DNA from: Lachnospiraceae bacterium | GTDB lineage: Bacteria; Bacillota; Clostridia; Lachnospirales; Lachnospiraceae | Direction of reading: 5' to 3' | NCBI GenBank assembly: GCA_009774215.1 | Contig: VSNH01000047.1 | Span: 1-8,784 of the forward strand | DNA length: 8,784 nucleotides | Program-made: the position numbers and the translations under genes | In this document: positions 1 to 6,219 of the stretch, piece by piece | Layout of the letters: every line of letters starts with the position of its first letter | Numbering within the stretch: position 1 is the stretch's first letter | The notes under the pieces: generated by a model | What the model was told of the DNA's origin: nothing | Databases searched by the model: none | What the model saw: the letters and a program-made list of their open reading frames with translations, nothing else

Positions 1-41
1 GGCACATTCCTTTGCAAATCCGTGTGCATCCGCCGGAGGCT

Positions 42-76
42 CTAAGGAAGTGCTGATTTAATCAGCGCTTCCTTAG
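42..76. repeat. 17-bp stem hairpin
   Basis: Bases 42-58 pair with 60-76: CTAAGGAAG at 42-50 with CTTCCTTAG at 68-76, and GCTGATT at 52-58 with AATCAGC at 60-66. There is one T-G wobble (51/67) and a tight centre at 59. It has the strength of a terminator stem, but no clean T-tract follows on either strand, so a simple intrinsic terminator is doubtful. It abuts the inverted-repeat element at 74-237. The flanking bases 1-41 are open in all plus frames only up to the hairpin, too short to call a gene end. Confidence 0.6.
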
Positions 77-237
77 TGCTCCATTTACCAATTAACTATC
101 CTTTTTTGCTTGCCGGCATTCCCTTCTACTGCGTTGTTTTCGGTCAACGATGCCACCGCATCGCCTCCCTCAAACGCCTTGTATAAGGAAATTCTGGACT
201 TCGCAAAAAGTGTATGCAATTGGGAAATGGAGCACTA
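74..237. repeat. 164-bp element bounded by 20-bp inverted repeats (MITE-like or structured RNA)
   Basis: Bases 74-93 and 218-237 are inverted copies matching at 19 of 20 positions (AGTGCTCCATTT on the left against AAATGGAGCACT on the right). Inside, a T-rich run near 102-109 can pair with GCAAAAAG at 203-210, extending the long-range stem. A compact hairpin CGATGC-CACC-GCATCG sits at 148-163, and CGTTG at 132-136 can pair with CAACG at 145-149. Both ends of the repeat fall at TA dinucleotides, as expected for TA-inserting IS630/mariner-type MITEs, but TA is also part of the repeat itself, so this is weak. No transposase or convincing ORF lies within it. A structured RNA or dispersed intergenic repeat is the main alternative. 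Confidence 0.55.
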
Positions 238-283
238 GTACTTCTTGGTGTCCCGTCCTAGGCGGGACGTCTTTAGAAATACT
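237..283 (-). terminator. hairpin downstream of the zinc-ribbon gene, possible terminator
   Basis: GTCCCGTC at 250-257 pairs with GGCGGGAC at 261-268 (one T-G pair) around a 3-base loop. The stem can be extended by AGTACTTCT at 237-245 against AGAAATACT at 275-283, with one mismatch. It begins 8 bases past the stop codon of the minus-strand zinc-ribbon gene, the right place for a terminator. No T-run follows on the minus strand, so termination is only inferred. Confidence 0.4.
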
Positions 284-290
284 TCTCACT

Positions 291-509
291 CTAATCAAAA
301 TCAAACTTGGTGAATCTTTTCATCGCATCCTTATACCGGAACCGCACGAGCTCATTCTTTGCGAGCACATCCTCTTCCGTCCCTACATACTGACAGCGGA
401 TGCAATGATATTCCTTCTTATCCTTATCGTAAAACATATCAATGTCCAAGTCTCTCATAAAGCAGGAGGGACACCTGTAGTTTAATTTGCCTTTGCCAGA
501 TTGAGCCAT
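291..509 (-). CDS. small zinc-ribbon protein, function unknown
   Basis: A 72-residue cytosolic protein with a classic zinc-ribbon pattern: CPSC at residues 13-16 and CIRC at 36-39, two CxxC knuckles 19 residues apart. A basic, aromatic tail follows (residues 50-72), ending in acidic FDFD. There is no signal peptide or membrane segment. The start ATG at 507-509 lies inside the 3' end of the 612-residue gene (stop at 482-484), giving a 28-base out-of-frame overlap. A perfect AAGGAGG sits 10 bases upstream of the ATG, within the coding sequence of that gene. This argues strongly that the ORF is real, cotranscribed and possibly translationally coupled. The zinc ribbon suggests nucleic-acid or protein binding, but no specific function can be assigned. 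An accessory role for its overlapping partner is inference. Confidence 0.8.
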   Translation of the reverse strand: MAQSGKGKLNYRCPSCFMRDLDIDMFYDKDKKEYHCIRCQYVGTEEDVLAKNELVRFRYKDAMKRFTKFDFD

Positions 510-2320
510 GTCGCAAATACCTCCTTATCTTTTAACTGGGTGGTGTAGCCTAACGTGAACATCGGGGAGAACGCGTAGCCTTCCCTGATATAGCCGGTTG
601 CCTCTTTCTTTTCGCAGCTTATGGACACTCTCGTCCCGATCTCGGGAACCACCGCAACCGCCTCTGTCGCGCCCTGCATCTGCGCCTCACGGCACTTGTA
701 AGCGTAGTCGATCTTCTCCGTATTGGAACCGTCTGTTACGGACAGTTTCACATTGCTCATATCTTCCGAGTATTCCGTCGTGCCGTAACATGCCACCATG
801 TACTCGTTGATTTCCACCTCTGCGTTCGGATCGCTCATCTCGAGAATCGTTCTCTCGATCTTGATATTGGAGCTGCCCTCCTCAAAGTACATCTTCGTCT
901 GCAATTTCACCGTCAGATCATAGAACTCAATATCCACCGGGTCAAGGGTCAGGATTCTCGTGTTGCCCTCCTGCGAGAAATGCGCCTTCGTCCGGCACAG
1001 GCACAGGTCAACTTCCTCCCCGTTGTGGGTCAGCTTCGCGCTTCTCACCGTGCCCTCACCCGCATAGTGGGTAAAGTAGCCCGCACGGTACTTCTCCTGA
1101 ATTAAGAAAGGATAGGAGGCATCCGTCACATGCTTCGTGCCGATGCCGACCGGCCACTCCAGCTTCGCCGCATAAGGCCGCAGATCGACAATCGCGCCGC
1201 CCTGATCCATATTTGCGCACACTCTCATGTAAGGGTCGCAGTACCAGAAAAGCTGTTTGTCCGATCCGTACAAAATATCTCTCCACAGCGCGCATTCCGG
1301 CTCCGTCAGCCTCCTGTTCGCACGGTAAAAGTCCGCAAACTCCGCCATGGTCATGTCCTCTAACTTGCCCTCTTTTTTGAGCTGCCCGTAGTATGCCATG
1401 CCATCCTCATAGGATTTCAGCAAAAGCTCGTAAGGCGCTTCCCAGCGTCCCATCTTGTTCATCCAGCCGGGTCCCACAAACATCATGTTGTAGGCGTAGC
1501 CGTTGTTGTATTTCGCAAGCGACCGAAACTGATCGATCAAATTGTACAGATACGGGTACTCCCAAGTCTTGGAATCATAGCACATGCTACGCAGGACATT
1601 CTGCGGATGCGTGCCGAAGTTGGAGCCGTTGCCGTCGTAGCAGGCAATCAGGTCGCGGGACAGGTGAGGAATCGCCACAATGCCGGAATCCTCCGCCTCG
1701 TTCGCCGCAGGCGCGTGGGTATTCTGTTTGCTCGGAATCCAAGGCGCCCACGGGCCGCCGTCCATAAACGTATACCAGGAATTGTTGCAGGTGTGGTACG
1801 CTTTCGGCCCTTCCTCCCAGCAGGTAGCCACGGCACATTTCACCATGGGATATTTCTCTTTGATATAGTTGGTCAGATCCGCGTCCATATAATAGGAACC
1901 CGTGGACTCCGGGTAGAAGCCGAACCTGTCCTTGAATTTGCCGAACACATCGTCCACGATCGACTTTTTGTCCTCCATGGAGAACATCCAGATACAGAAG
2001 TCCTTCGTCTTGTATTTCTCACGGAACTCCTCGCAGGGAAGTCCGAGCAGGGACAGCGCAATCTCATCGCCGTACTGCTCGTGGTCTGCTTTCGCAAGCG
2101 CCACCGCCTCGTCGTTAAATAGAGAAGCGTATGTCATCTGAATCGTTGTCTTTAACCCGTTCTTGTGCGCAATCGCCTGCTGCGTCTTAAAGATATCGAG
2201 AGATTCTGTCAGAAGCTCTTTCCGTCCGATATCCTCCTCCTTGCCGTGTCCGGTCACCTTCTCCGCGTACTCGGGTACCATCTCCGGCCGATGGATGATG
2301 TTTACAATAAACTTATCCAT
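482..2320 (-). CDS. 612-residue protein, probable DUF3863-type glycoside hydrolase/deacetylase-fold protein
   Basis: A 612-residue protein with no signal peptide or membrane segments, so it is probably cytosolic. From memory it most resembles the DUF3863/DUF3864 proteins, which pair an N-terminal glycoside-hydrolase/deacetylase-like barrel with a C-terminal beta-rich region. This assignment was not checked. The N-terminal ~340 residues are rich in Trp, Tyr, His and Asp, typical of sugar-binding clefts (WYTFMDGGPWAPWIP near 182-196, AIPHLSRDLIACYDGNG near 216-232). Residues ~420-612 look like a beta-sandwich (alternating charged and hydrophobic strands, YFEEGSSNIKIERTILEM). ATG at 2318-2320 is chosen because GGAGG at 2330-2334 precedes it by 9 bases. 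The gene has its own promoter with a LacI-type operator about 200 bases upstream, and overlaps the zinc-ribbon gene downstream. An intracellular carbohydrate-processing enzyme is plausible; substrate and catalytic residues are unknown. Confidence 0.85.
   Translation of the reverse strand: MDKFIVNIIHRPEMVPEYAEKVTGHGKEEDIGRKELLTESLDIFKTQQAIAHKNGLKTTIQMTYASLFNDEAVALAKADHEQYGDEIALSLLGLPCEEFREKYKTKDFCIWMFSMEDKKSIVDDVFGKFKDRFGFYPESTGSYYMDADLTNYIKEKYPMVKCAVATCWEEGPKAYHTCNNSWYTFMDGGPWAPWIPSKQNTHAPAANEAEDSGIVAIPHLSRDLIACYDGNGSNFGTHPQNVLRSMCYDSKTWEYPYLYNLIDQFRSLAKYNNGYAYNMMFVGPGWMNKMGRWEAPYELLLKSYEDGMAYYGQLKKEGKLEDMTMAEFADFYRANRRLTEPECALWRDILYGSDKQLFWYCDPYMRVCANMDQGGAIVDLRPYAAKLEWPVGIGTKHVTDASYPFLIQEKYRAGYFTHYAGEGTVRSAKLTHNGEEVDLCLCRTKAHFSQEGNTRILTLDPVDIEFYDLTVKLQTKMYFEEGSSNIKIERTILEMSDPNAEVEINEYMVACYGTTEYSEDMSNVKLSVTDGSNTEKIDYAYKCREAQMQGATEAVAVVPEIGTRVSISCEKKEATGYIREGYAFSPMFTLGYTTQLKDKEVFATWLNLAKAN
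520..526 (-). promoter_or_regulatory. Shine-Dalgarno inside the 612-residue gene
   Basis: AAGGAGG on the minus strand, 10 bases before the zinc-ribbon ATG (507-509) and within the last codons of the 612-residue gene. It is a full match to the anti-Shine-Dalgarno sequence and supports the overlapping start. Confidence 0.8.
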
Positions 2321-2503
2321 GTGCCCTGCCCTCCGTTTTTATAAACTGTTGTCGTTTTCTGTGCCGCCGACAGCGCTATCTTTCTTACCATTCATCCCTG
2401 CGTCAAATTTCACATCCACTTATGTCCATTGCAACGCGAATAGTAGCCTTTTCCATACATCACCCGCATACCCTGCCGGATGTTTGGTAGTTTTGACTTT
2501 GCG

Positions 2504-2513
2504 CAATCGGTTG
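2504..2513 (-). promoter_or_regulatory. LacI-family operator-like site A
   Basis: Read on the minus strand this is CAACCGATTG, matching the LacI-family core CAAnCGnTTG. It begins 11 bases downstream of the -10 box at 2525-2530, so it would overlap the early transcribed region, where a bound repressor would block initiation or escape. The wider 16-mer GGACAACCGATTGCGC (2501-2516) matches 14 of 16 bases of the site at 6321-6336 in front of the regulator gene. Repression by the regulator encoded at 5203-6219 is inferred. Confidence 0.65.
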
Positions 2514-2524
2514 TCCATATGCAA

Positions 2525-2553
2525 ATGATAACAAACTGCACAGAGCTTGTCAA
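2525..2553 (-). promoter_or_regulatory. sigma-A promoter of the 612-residue gene
   Basis: On the minus strand TTGACA (2548-2553) is separated by exactly 17 bases from TATCAT (2525-2530), close to full vegetative consensus. Transcription would start near 2517-2518, giving a leader of about 200 bases before the ATG at 2320. The operator-like site at 2504-2513 lies just inside the transcript. Confidence 0.75.
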
Positions 2554-2659
2554 TGCATATTTTTCCAAATTTGAGAACGTTGCAGCAAGTGCGTTACTTT
2601 TCAGACCCGCGCCATGCACTTGCTGCATGGTGTCGGAGCCAGCGCCAAAATGCAAAGTT

Positions 2660-2674
2660 AATTCCGAAGGAATT
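2660..2674. terminator. AT-rich hairpin, weak terminator candidate
   Basis: AATTCC-GAA-GGAATT forms a 6-bp stem. On the plus strand TACTTTTCTTTT follows; on the minus strand TAACTTTGCATTTT follows. Only the minus strand has an upstream gene to terminate (galactanase, stop at 2813). The stem is short and about 140 bases past that stop, so confidence is low. Confidence 0.3.
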
Positions 2675-2812
2675 TACTTTTCTTTTAGGGCATTTTGTGT
2701 GCATCAATTGCTGCAATTCACACTGAATGCTCGTAAATTGATGCAAAATCTTGCATGGGTGTGAATTGTAACGCAAGTGCAAAGTCCTGGGCTGAATTGT
2801 TACGAAAGCTCG

Positions 2813-4330
2813 TTACTCTGCACCTCCGGACTCCGGCATCCCGCTTTGCAGATATCGGAAGACCTTGAGTGACTCCAGCGGATGACCACTATAGTCAAAT
2901 AGCGCCTGATTGTCCCACGACGATCCCCCGTAATATTGGCCCGCATCCTTCGGATCATAGCCGGATGCATAGGAGGATGCCCATCCCGCGCCTTTTTCCT
3001 CCCATGCTTCCTTATTCGCGGCAAGCGCTTCGTCCGCATCCGCCGCGCCTTTTTCCCAGACATTGACAGGCAGCCAAGCCGGCTCCCAGTAAAAATAGCC
3101 GAGCCCCGCATCTCCCACAGCGGCCACCGCCGCACACACATCCCGGATTTCTTTGGCCTGCCCCTGCGCTGTGGCCGGGTACTCCGGCAGAATATCCGAC
3201 GCGCCGATGCTGTTGGCCGTGCCATCCCCGTCTCCCTCCGTATGAGGATAAGAGTTTTCCACCACCAGCACATCTTTCCCGTAAGCGTCGTTCACCTTTT
3301 GCAGCGTGTCCGTCAGATTCTCCATGGTGCCGTGCCAGAAGGGATAGTAAGATACCGCAAAAATATCATAGTCGATTTCCTGCTCTTCCAGTTTCCGGGC
3401 CAGCGCCAGCGTGCCGGTCTGATCTGCGATATCGGTAAAGTGGACGGCGACCCGGATTTCCCGCCCCCGCTCCTTCGCCACATCCCTGACGGCCCGCGCG
3501 CCCGCCTGCAAAAGCGCTCCACGCGAAGGCCAATCCGTCTCCCCCGCCATGCCGTTGTTGATCTCATTGCCGATCTGCACCATCCCGACGTCCGCCCCGG
3601 CGTCCAAAATTTCCCCGAGACTCTGCACCGTATACGCATAGAGCGCATCCGCCTTTTCTTCTATCTCCATGCCCTCCCACGCCTTGGGACACATCTGCTT
3701 GGAAGGATCCGCCCAAAAGTCGGAATAATGGTAATTCACCAGAAGCTTCATCTGATACTGCGCCGCCCGCCTGCCAATCTCGGCCGCCGCCGCCGTATCA
3801 CAGTTGCCGCCGCCGTAACCTTTGCCGTTCTCGTCGTAAGGGTCGTTCCACACACGCACCCTGATATAGTTTACCCCGTTTTCCGAAAAAGTCTGAAAAA
3901 TATCCTGCTCCTGCCCGGCTTCGTCAAAATAGACGACGCCGCTCTCCTCCTCCGCCAGCACACTGGAAATATCCACGCCCCGGATAAAGTCGTCCCCCAG
4001 CCCCTCTATCGGCTCGATGTGTATCTCCGCCGGTTCCTCATCTGCCTCCTCTGCGGCTGTCTGCTCCGCGTCCGCGGTCTCCTGCGCCGCATCCGCCTGT
4101 CCCGCGGCGGCTCGATCTGCCGCATCCTGCTCCGTGCTCTCCTGCCCGGGCTCCGCCTGCATTTCTTCCGATGTTGTCTGCGCTGCCGTTTGTTCCTCAT
4201 CGGCATGCCCTGCGGCTGCCTGCTCCACTGCCGCAGATTCGTCCCTTGCTCCGCAGCCCGCAAACAAAAGCGCTGCTGCCACTAAGCCGATCAGCAGACG
4301 CTGTTTTCCCGTTCTCCCTTTTTCTGACAT
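2813..4330 (-). CDS. GH53 endo-beta-1,4-galactanase, lipoprotein
   Basis: A 505-residue lipoprotein that should cleave beta-1,4-linked galactan, such as pectic arabinogalactan side chains, at the cell surface. Residues 1-26 form a lipoprotein signal with lipobox LFAGC (Cys26). Residues 27-105 are a low-complexity Ala/Glu/Gln/Asp linker. Residues ~110-500 are the GH53 barrel, with family signatures FIRGVDISSV (115-124), YIRVRVWNDPYD (155-166), GYGGGNCD (171-178) and LLVNYHYSDFWADP (196-209). The catalytic acid/base is Glu256 in QIGNE and the nucleophile Glu358 in VVENSYP, so the enzyme should be active. Start at ATG 4328-4330, with GGAGG (4339-4343) 8 bases upstream. Other gan-type loci also have a LacI-family regulator, but no operator copy is visible here and no transporter or beta-galactosidase lies in the window. 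Confidence 0.95.
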   Translation of the reverse strand: MSEKGRTGKQRLLIGLVAAALLFAGCGARDESAAVEQAAAGHADEEQTAAQTTSEEMQAEPGQESTEQDAADRAAAGQADAAQETADAEQTAAEEADEEPAEIHIEPIEGLGDDFIRGVDISSVLAEEESGVVYFDEAGQEQDIFQTFSENGVNYIRVRVWNDPYDENGKGYGGGNCDTAAAAEIGRRAAQYQMKLLVNYHYSDFWADPSKQMCPKAWEGMEIEEKADALYAYTVQSLGEILDAGADVGMVQIGNEINNGMAGETDWPSRGALLQAGARAVRDVAKERGREIRVAVHFTDIADQTGTLALARKLEEQEIDYDIFAVSYYPFWHGTMENLTDTLQKVNDAYGKDVLVVENSYPHTEGDGDGTANSIGASDILPEYPATAQGQAKEIRDVCAAVAAVGDAGLGYFYWEPAWLPVNVWEKGAADADEALAANKEAWEEKGAGWASSYASGYDPKDAGQYYGGSSWDNQALFDYSGHPLESLKVFRYLQSGMPESGGAE

Positions 4331-4380
4331 TTTCTTTTCCTCCGTTCCGCTTTTTGACTGTAGGCTTGCATAAGTAGCTC

Positions 4381-4397
4381 GAGATGCTTCGCATCTC
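4381..4397. repeat. GAGATGC-TTC-GCATCTC hairpin in galactanase leader
   Basis: A perfect 7-bp stem with a 3-base loop, about 50 bases upstream of the galactanase start. No T-tract follows on either strand. It lies in a 169-bp gap where I cannot find a convincing sigma-A promoter for the galactanase. It may be a leader structure or part of a dispersed intergenic repeat. Confidence 0.4.
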
Positions 4398-4440
4398 TCA
4401 CTCGCGGTCTCCGTTCCACTCCGGTCCGCGCAAAGCAGAA

Positions 4441-4474
4441 CGGACAGCAGTATGGATTTCCATAGTGCTGCCCG
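4441..4474 (-). terminator. probable terminator of the Cys/His-repeat gene
   Basis: CGGACAGCAGTATGGA can pair with TCCATAGTGCTGCCCG, a 16-bp stem with two mismatches, 26 bases past the minus-strand stop at 4500. It is followed on that strand by TTCTGCTTTG, a weak T-rich stretch. Placement fits a terminator or attenuating hairpin; leaky read-through into the galactanase is possible. Confidence 0.45.
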
Positions 4475-4499
4475 TTAATGATTACCGTATCCTGCTGTC

Positions 4500-5147
4500 T
4501 TACGAGTGATGTCTTCCATGGTGGCCGCCGTGGTGACCGCCGCCCTGTCCCACATTCTGGTTCGTGCTCTGTCTCACACAGGAATTGTCACAGTAGCCGT
4601 TCGCATGATAATTCCCGCAATAGCTCCGGCTTCCGTGGGTGTGCTGTCCGCTCAATGTACACCCCTCCACATGGCAGACCCCGACCACGCCGCAGGAACC
4701 GTCGCAATAGCCGTGCTCATGAGCATATCCGCAATAGGTCTGACCGTCGTGGGTGTGATATCCCGTCTCCGTACACCCTTCCACCGCACATACGCTGACC
4801 GCACCACAGGAACCGTCACAGTAGCCGCAGGCATGATCGTAACCGCAGTAGGTCTGGCTGTCGTGAAGATGATATCCCGTCTCCGTACACCCTTCCACCG
4901 CACATACGCTGACCGCACCGCAGGAACCGTCGCACCAGCCTCCCGCATGGGCATATCCACAGTAAGTTGTATTGTCATGTGTGTGCAGTCCGGTTGTCGT
5001 ACAACCCTCCACCGTGCACACGGAACATACCGCCTGCTTCGCGGCGCCTGCCTGACCATGATGTCCGTGAGCTGACACAGGCATAACAGCCATTCCGGCC
5101 ATCAACAATCCCGCCGCCCCATACGCAAATAATCTTTTCATCTGCAC
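4500..5147 (-). CDS. secreted Cys/His-rich tandem-repeat protein, unknown function
   Basis: A 215-residue exported protein. Residues 1-26 form a signal peptide with likely cleavage after VSA, followed by HGHH. Residues 43-194 are four back-to-back 38-residue repeats (43-80, 81-118, 119-156, 157-194). Each keeps the same spacing C-x4-C-x5-H-x-H-x5-C-x3-H-x4-C-x3-C, so 5 Cys and 3 His are invariant in all four units. The tail is Gly/His-rich (GGGHHGGHHGRHHS). The pattern suggests metal binding or dense disulfide bonding outside the cell; I recognise no named domain. The start is GTG at 5145-5147, because GGAGG at 5157-5161 lies 9 bases upstream; an in-frame ATG at 5139-5141 would be 15 bases away. 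It has its own promoter at 5178-5206. Confidence 0.88.
   Translation of the reverse strand: MQMKRLFAYGAAGLLMAGMAVMPVSAHGHHGQAGAAKQAVCSVCTVEGCTTTGLHTHDNTTYCGYAHAGGWCDGSCGAVSVCAVEGCTETGYHLHDSQTYCGYDHACGYCDGSCGAVSVCAVEGCTETGYHTHDGQTYCGYAHEHGYCDGSCGVVGVCHVEGCTLSGQHTHGSRSYCGNYHANGYCDNSCVRQSTNQNVGQGGGHHGGHHGRHHS
4566..5021 (-). repeat. four 114-bp tandem coding repeats
   Basis: The units run 4908-5021, 4794-4907, 4680-4793 and 4566-4679, each coding one 38-residue Cys/His module. Units 2 and 3 share a 49-base stretch that is identical at 4757-4805 and 4871-4919, spaced exactly 114 bases apart, which points to fairly recent duplication. The outer units have diverged more at the base level while keeping all Cys and His positions. 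Confidence 0.85.
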
Positions 5148-5156
5148 AGATGCTCA

Positions 5157-5161
5157 CCTCC
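5157..5161 (-). promoter_or_regulatory. ribosome binding site that decides a GTG start
   Basis: GGAGG (within GGAGGTGAG, 5153-5161) lies 9 bases from GTG 5145-5147 but 15 bases from the next in-frame ATG at 5139-5141. Normal spacing favours initiation at GTG. Confidence 0.65.
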
Positions 5162-5177
5162 ATCCATTGATATCTTC

Positions 5178-5206
5178 ATCATATAAGTTAGTATAAACAA
5201 TGTCAA
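5178..5206 (-). promoter_or_regulatory. strong sigma-A promoter of the Cys/His-repeat gene
   Basis: On the minus strand TTGACA (5201-5206), a 17-base spacer, then TATGAT (5178-5183). The -35 hexamer contains the TGA stop codon (5203-5205) of the upstream LacI-family gene, so the promoter is embedded in the end of that gene. No CAAnCGnTTG operator is visible at this promoter, suggesting expression independent of that regulator. Confidence 0.75.
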
Positions 5207-6219
5207 TAGAACTGTGAGAATCTTTTCGTCGAATCCCGCATCCGCACCTCATACCCTAAAAGCGTGTGCCGCTCCACCTCTGCCCCGTCTAATATCTGCA
5301 GCAGCAGCCCGCACGCCCTTTTCCCCAACGCCTCCACATCAAAGCGGATGGATGTGATGGCCGGAATACGGTTTTCCAGCACGGTGCTGTCGTAAAAGGA
5401 TACCACCTGCACTTGCTCCGGCACCGAGATCTGTCTCGTCTGCATGACGTTCAGTACACAGCCGCACAAATAATCATCCATGCAAACGATACAGCCGACC
5501 TGTTCCTCCAAAAGCCCCTCCACAATTTTTTCCACAGCTCTGTCGTCCTCCACGTTGAGAAACACCCGTCTGCTGCCGTGCCAATCCGGCCGTTCCCCAA
5601 AGGCATCCTCAAATCCAAGCAGGCGGTTTTTCGTAACCATATGTTCTTCCCTGCCGCCAATCAGCGCAAAGCTCTTTGTGCCGCCGTCCAGCAGCCTTCC
5701 CGTCAACTCCCGGCAAGCCTCCCTGTGGTCGTTGTCAATCTGAACCGCCCCCGCATCGTCGGTACTGCCGATCGCCACAAAGGGCACACCATTTTCCTGC
5801 AGATACCGCATGGGCGCGTCGTCCTTAAGCGTCCTTGTGAGAATTGCTCCGTCAATCTTGCGGTTCGTCACCGCCCGCTCAAGCTGTGTGATTTGATCGG
5901 CAGTCACCATGGACAGCAGCACGTCATACCCTGCTTCGGAGGCAGTCCGGCTAATTCCCATCATGCACTTTTGAAAAAAGGGAAGCTCCACAACCTGATA
6001 ATCCCCGGGCAGCACCAGTCCCAGATTAAAGGTCTTACTCTGTGCAAGGCCTTTCGCCACCACATTCGGACTGTAATGATGCGTTTCGATATATGCCTGC
6101 ACCCTTTTCCGCGTCTCTTCTCCGATCCTGCCCTTTCCCGACATAGCTCTGGACACAGTGGTCTTCGACACGCCAAGCTCCTGTGCGATATCCGCGATTG
6201 TGAGATTTTTGTCTTCCAT
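5203..6219 (-). CDS. LacI-family transcriptional regulator
   Basis: A 338-residue repressor of normal family length. The helix-turn-helix is at residues 6-26 (TIADIAQELGVSKTTVSRAM), the hinge at about 50-61 (SPNVVAKGLAQS), and a periplasmic-binding-protein-like effector domain covers about 64-330 (LGLVLPG, DGAILTR, GVPFVAIGS, VVSFYDST). ATG at 6217-6219 is chosen because the helix-turn-helix begins right after it and GGGAG lies about 8 bases upstream; an in-frame ATG at 6316-6318 would add 33 non-homologous residues. Its promoter carries a CAAnCGnTTG site nearly identical to one in front of the 612-residue gene, so autoregulation and control of that gene are likely (inference). The ligand is unknown; the neighbouring galactanase suggests a galactan-derived sugar. 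Confidence 0.95.
   Translation of the reverse strand: MEDKNLTIADIAQELGVSKTTVSRAMSGKGRIGEETRKRVQAYIETHHYSPNVVAKGLAQSKTFNLGLVLPGDYQVVELPFFQKCMMGISRTASEAGYDVLLSMVTADQITQLERAVTNRKIDGAILTRTLKDDAPMRYLQENGVPFVAIGSTDDAGAVQIDNDHREACRELTGRLLDGGTKSFALIGGREEHMVTKNRLLGFEDAFGERPDWHGSRRVFLNVEDDRAVEKIVEGLLEEQVGCIVCMDDYLCGCVLNVMQTRQISVPEQVQVVSFYDSTVLENRIPAITSIRFDVEALGKRACGLLLQILDGAEVERHTLLGYEVRMRDSTKRFSQFY

Larger units (their letters stand above)
2321..2812. other. AT-rich intergenic region with several inverted repeats
   Basis: This 492-bp gap lies between the galactanase stop and the 612-residue gene and has no convincing ORF. Besides the promoter and operator it contains: a perfect 12-bp inverted repeat TGCAGCAAGTGC (2581-2592) / GCACTTGCTGCA (2616-2627) about 30 bases upstream of the -35 box; AATTCC/GGAATT (2660-2674, 3-base loop); GCATCAATT (2701-2709) / AATTGATGC (2736-2744); CAATTCACAC (2714-2723) / GTGTGAATTG (2759-2768); and ATGCAA-AATC-TTGCAT (2741-2756). 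An imperfect direct repeat with the core TGAATTGT occurs at 2761-2780 and 2792-2811. Some of these may terminate galactanase transcription or bind further regulators. Confidence 0.6.

Noticed and set aside
150..485. 111-residue plus-strand ORF over the left element and zinc-ribbon gene
   Set aside because: It crosses several hairpins, has no ribosome binding site, and opposes a gene with a perfect one.
1607..2122. 171-residue plus-strand ORF opposite the 612-residue gene
   Set aside because: Shadow frame with biased composition and no recognisable domain.
2410..2655. 81-residue minus-strand ORF in the leader of the 612-residue gene
   Set aside because: It starts upstream of the promoter and lacks a ribosome binding site. 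A short leader peptide in its end (ATG near 2475) cannot be excluded but has no support.
2936..4285. 449-residue plus-strand ORF opposite the galactanase
   Set aside because: Arg/His/Leu-rich shadow of a GC-rich gene with intact GH53 catalytic motifs on the other strand.
4506..5075. 189-residue plus-strand ORF opposite the Cys/His-repeat gene
   Set aside because: Antisense reading of the tandem repeat; its own repetition simply mirrors the 114-bp units, and it has no ribosome binding site.
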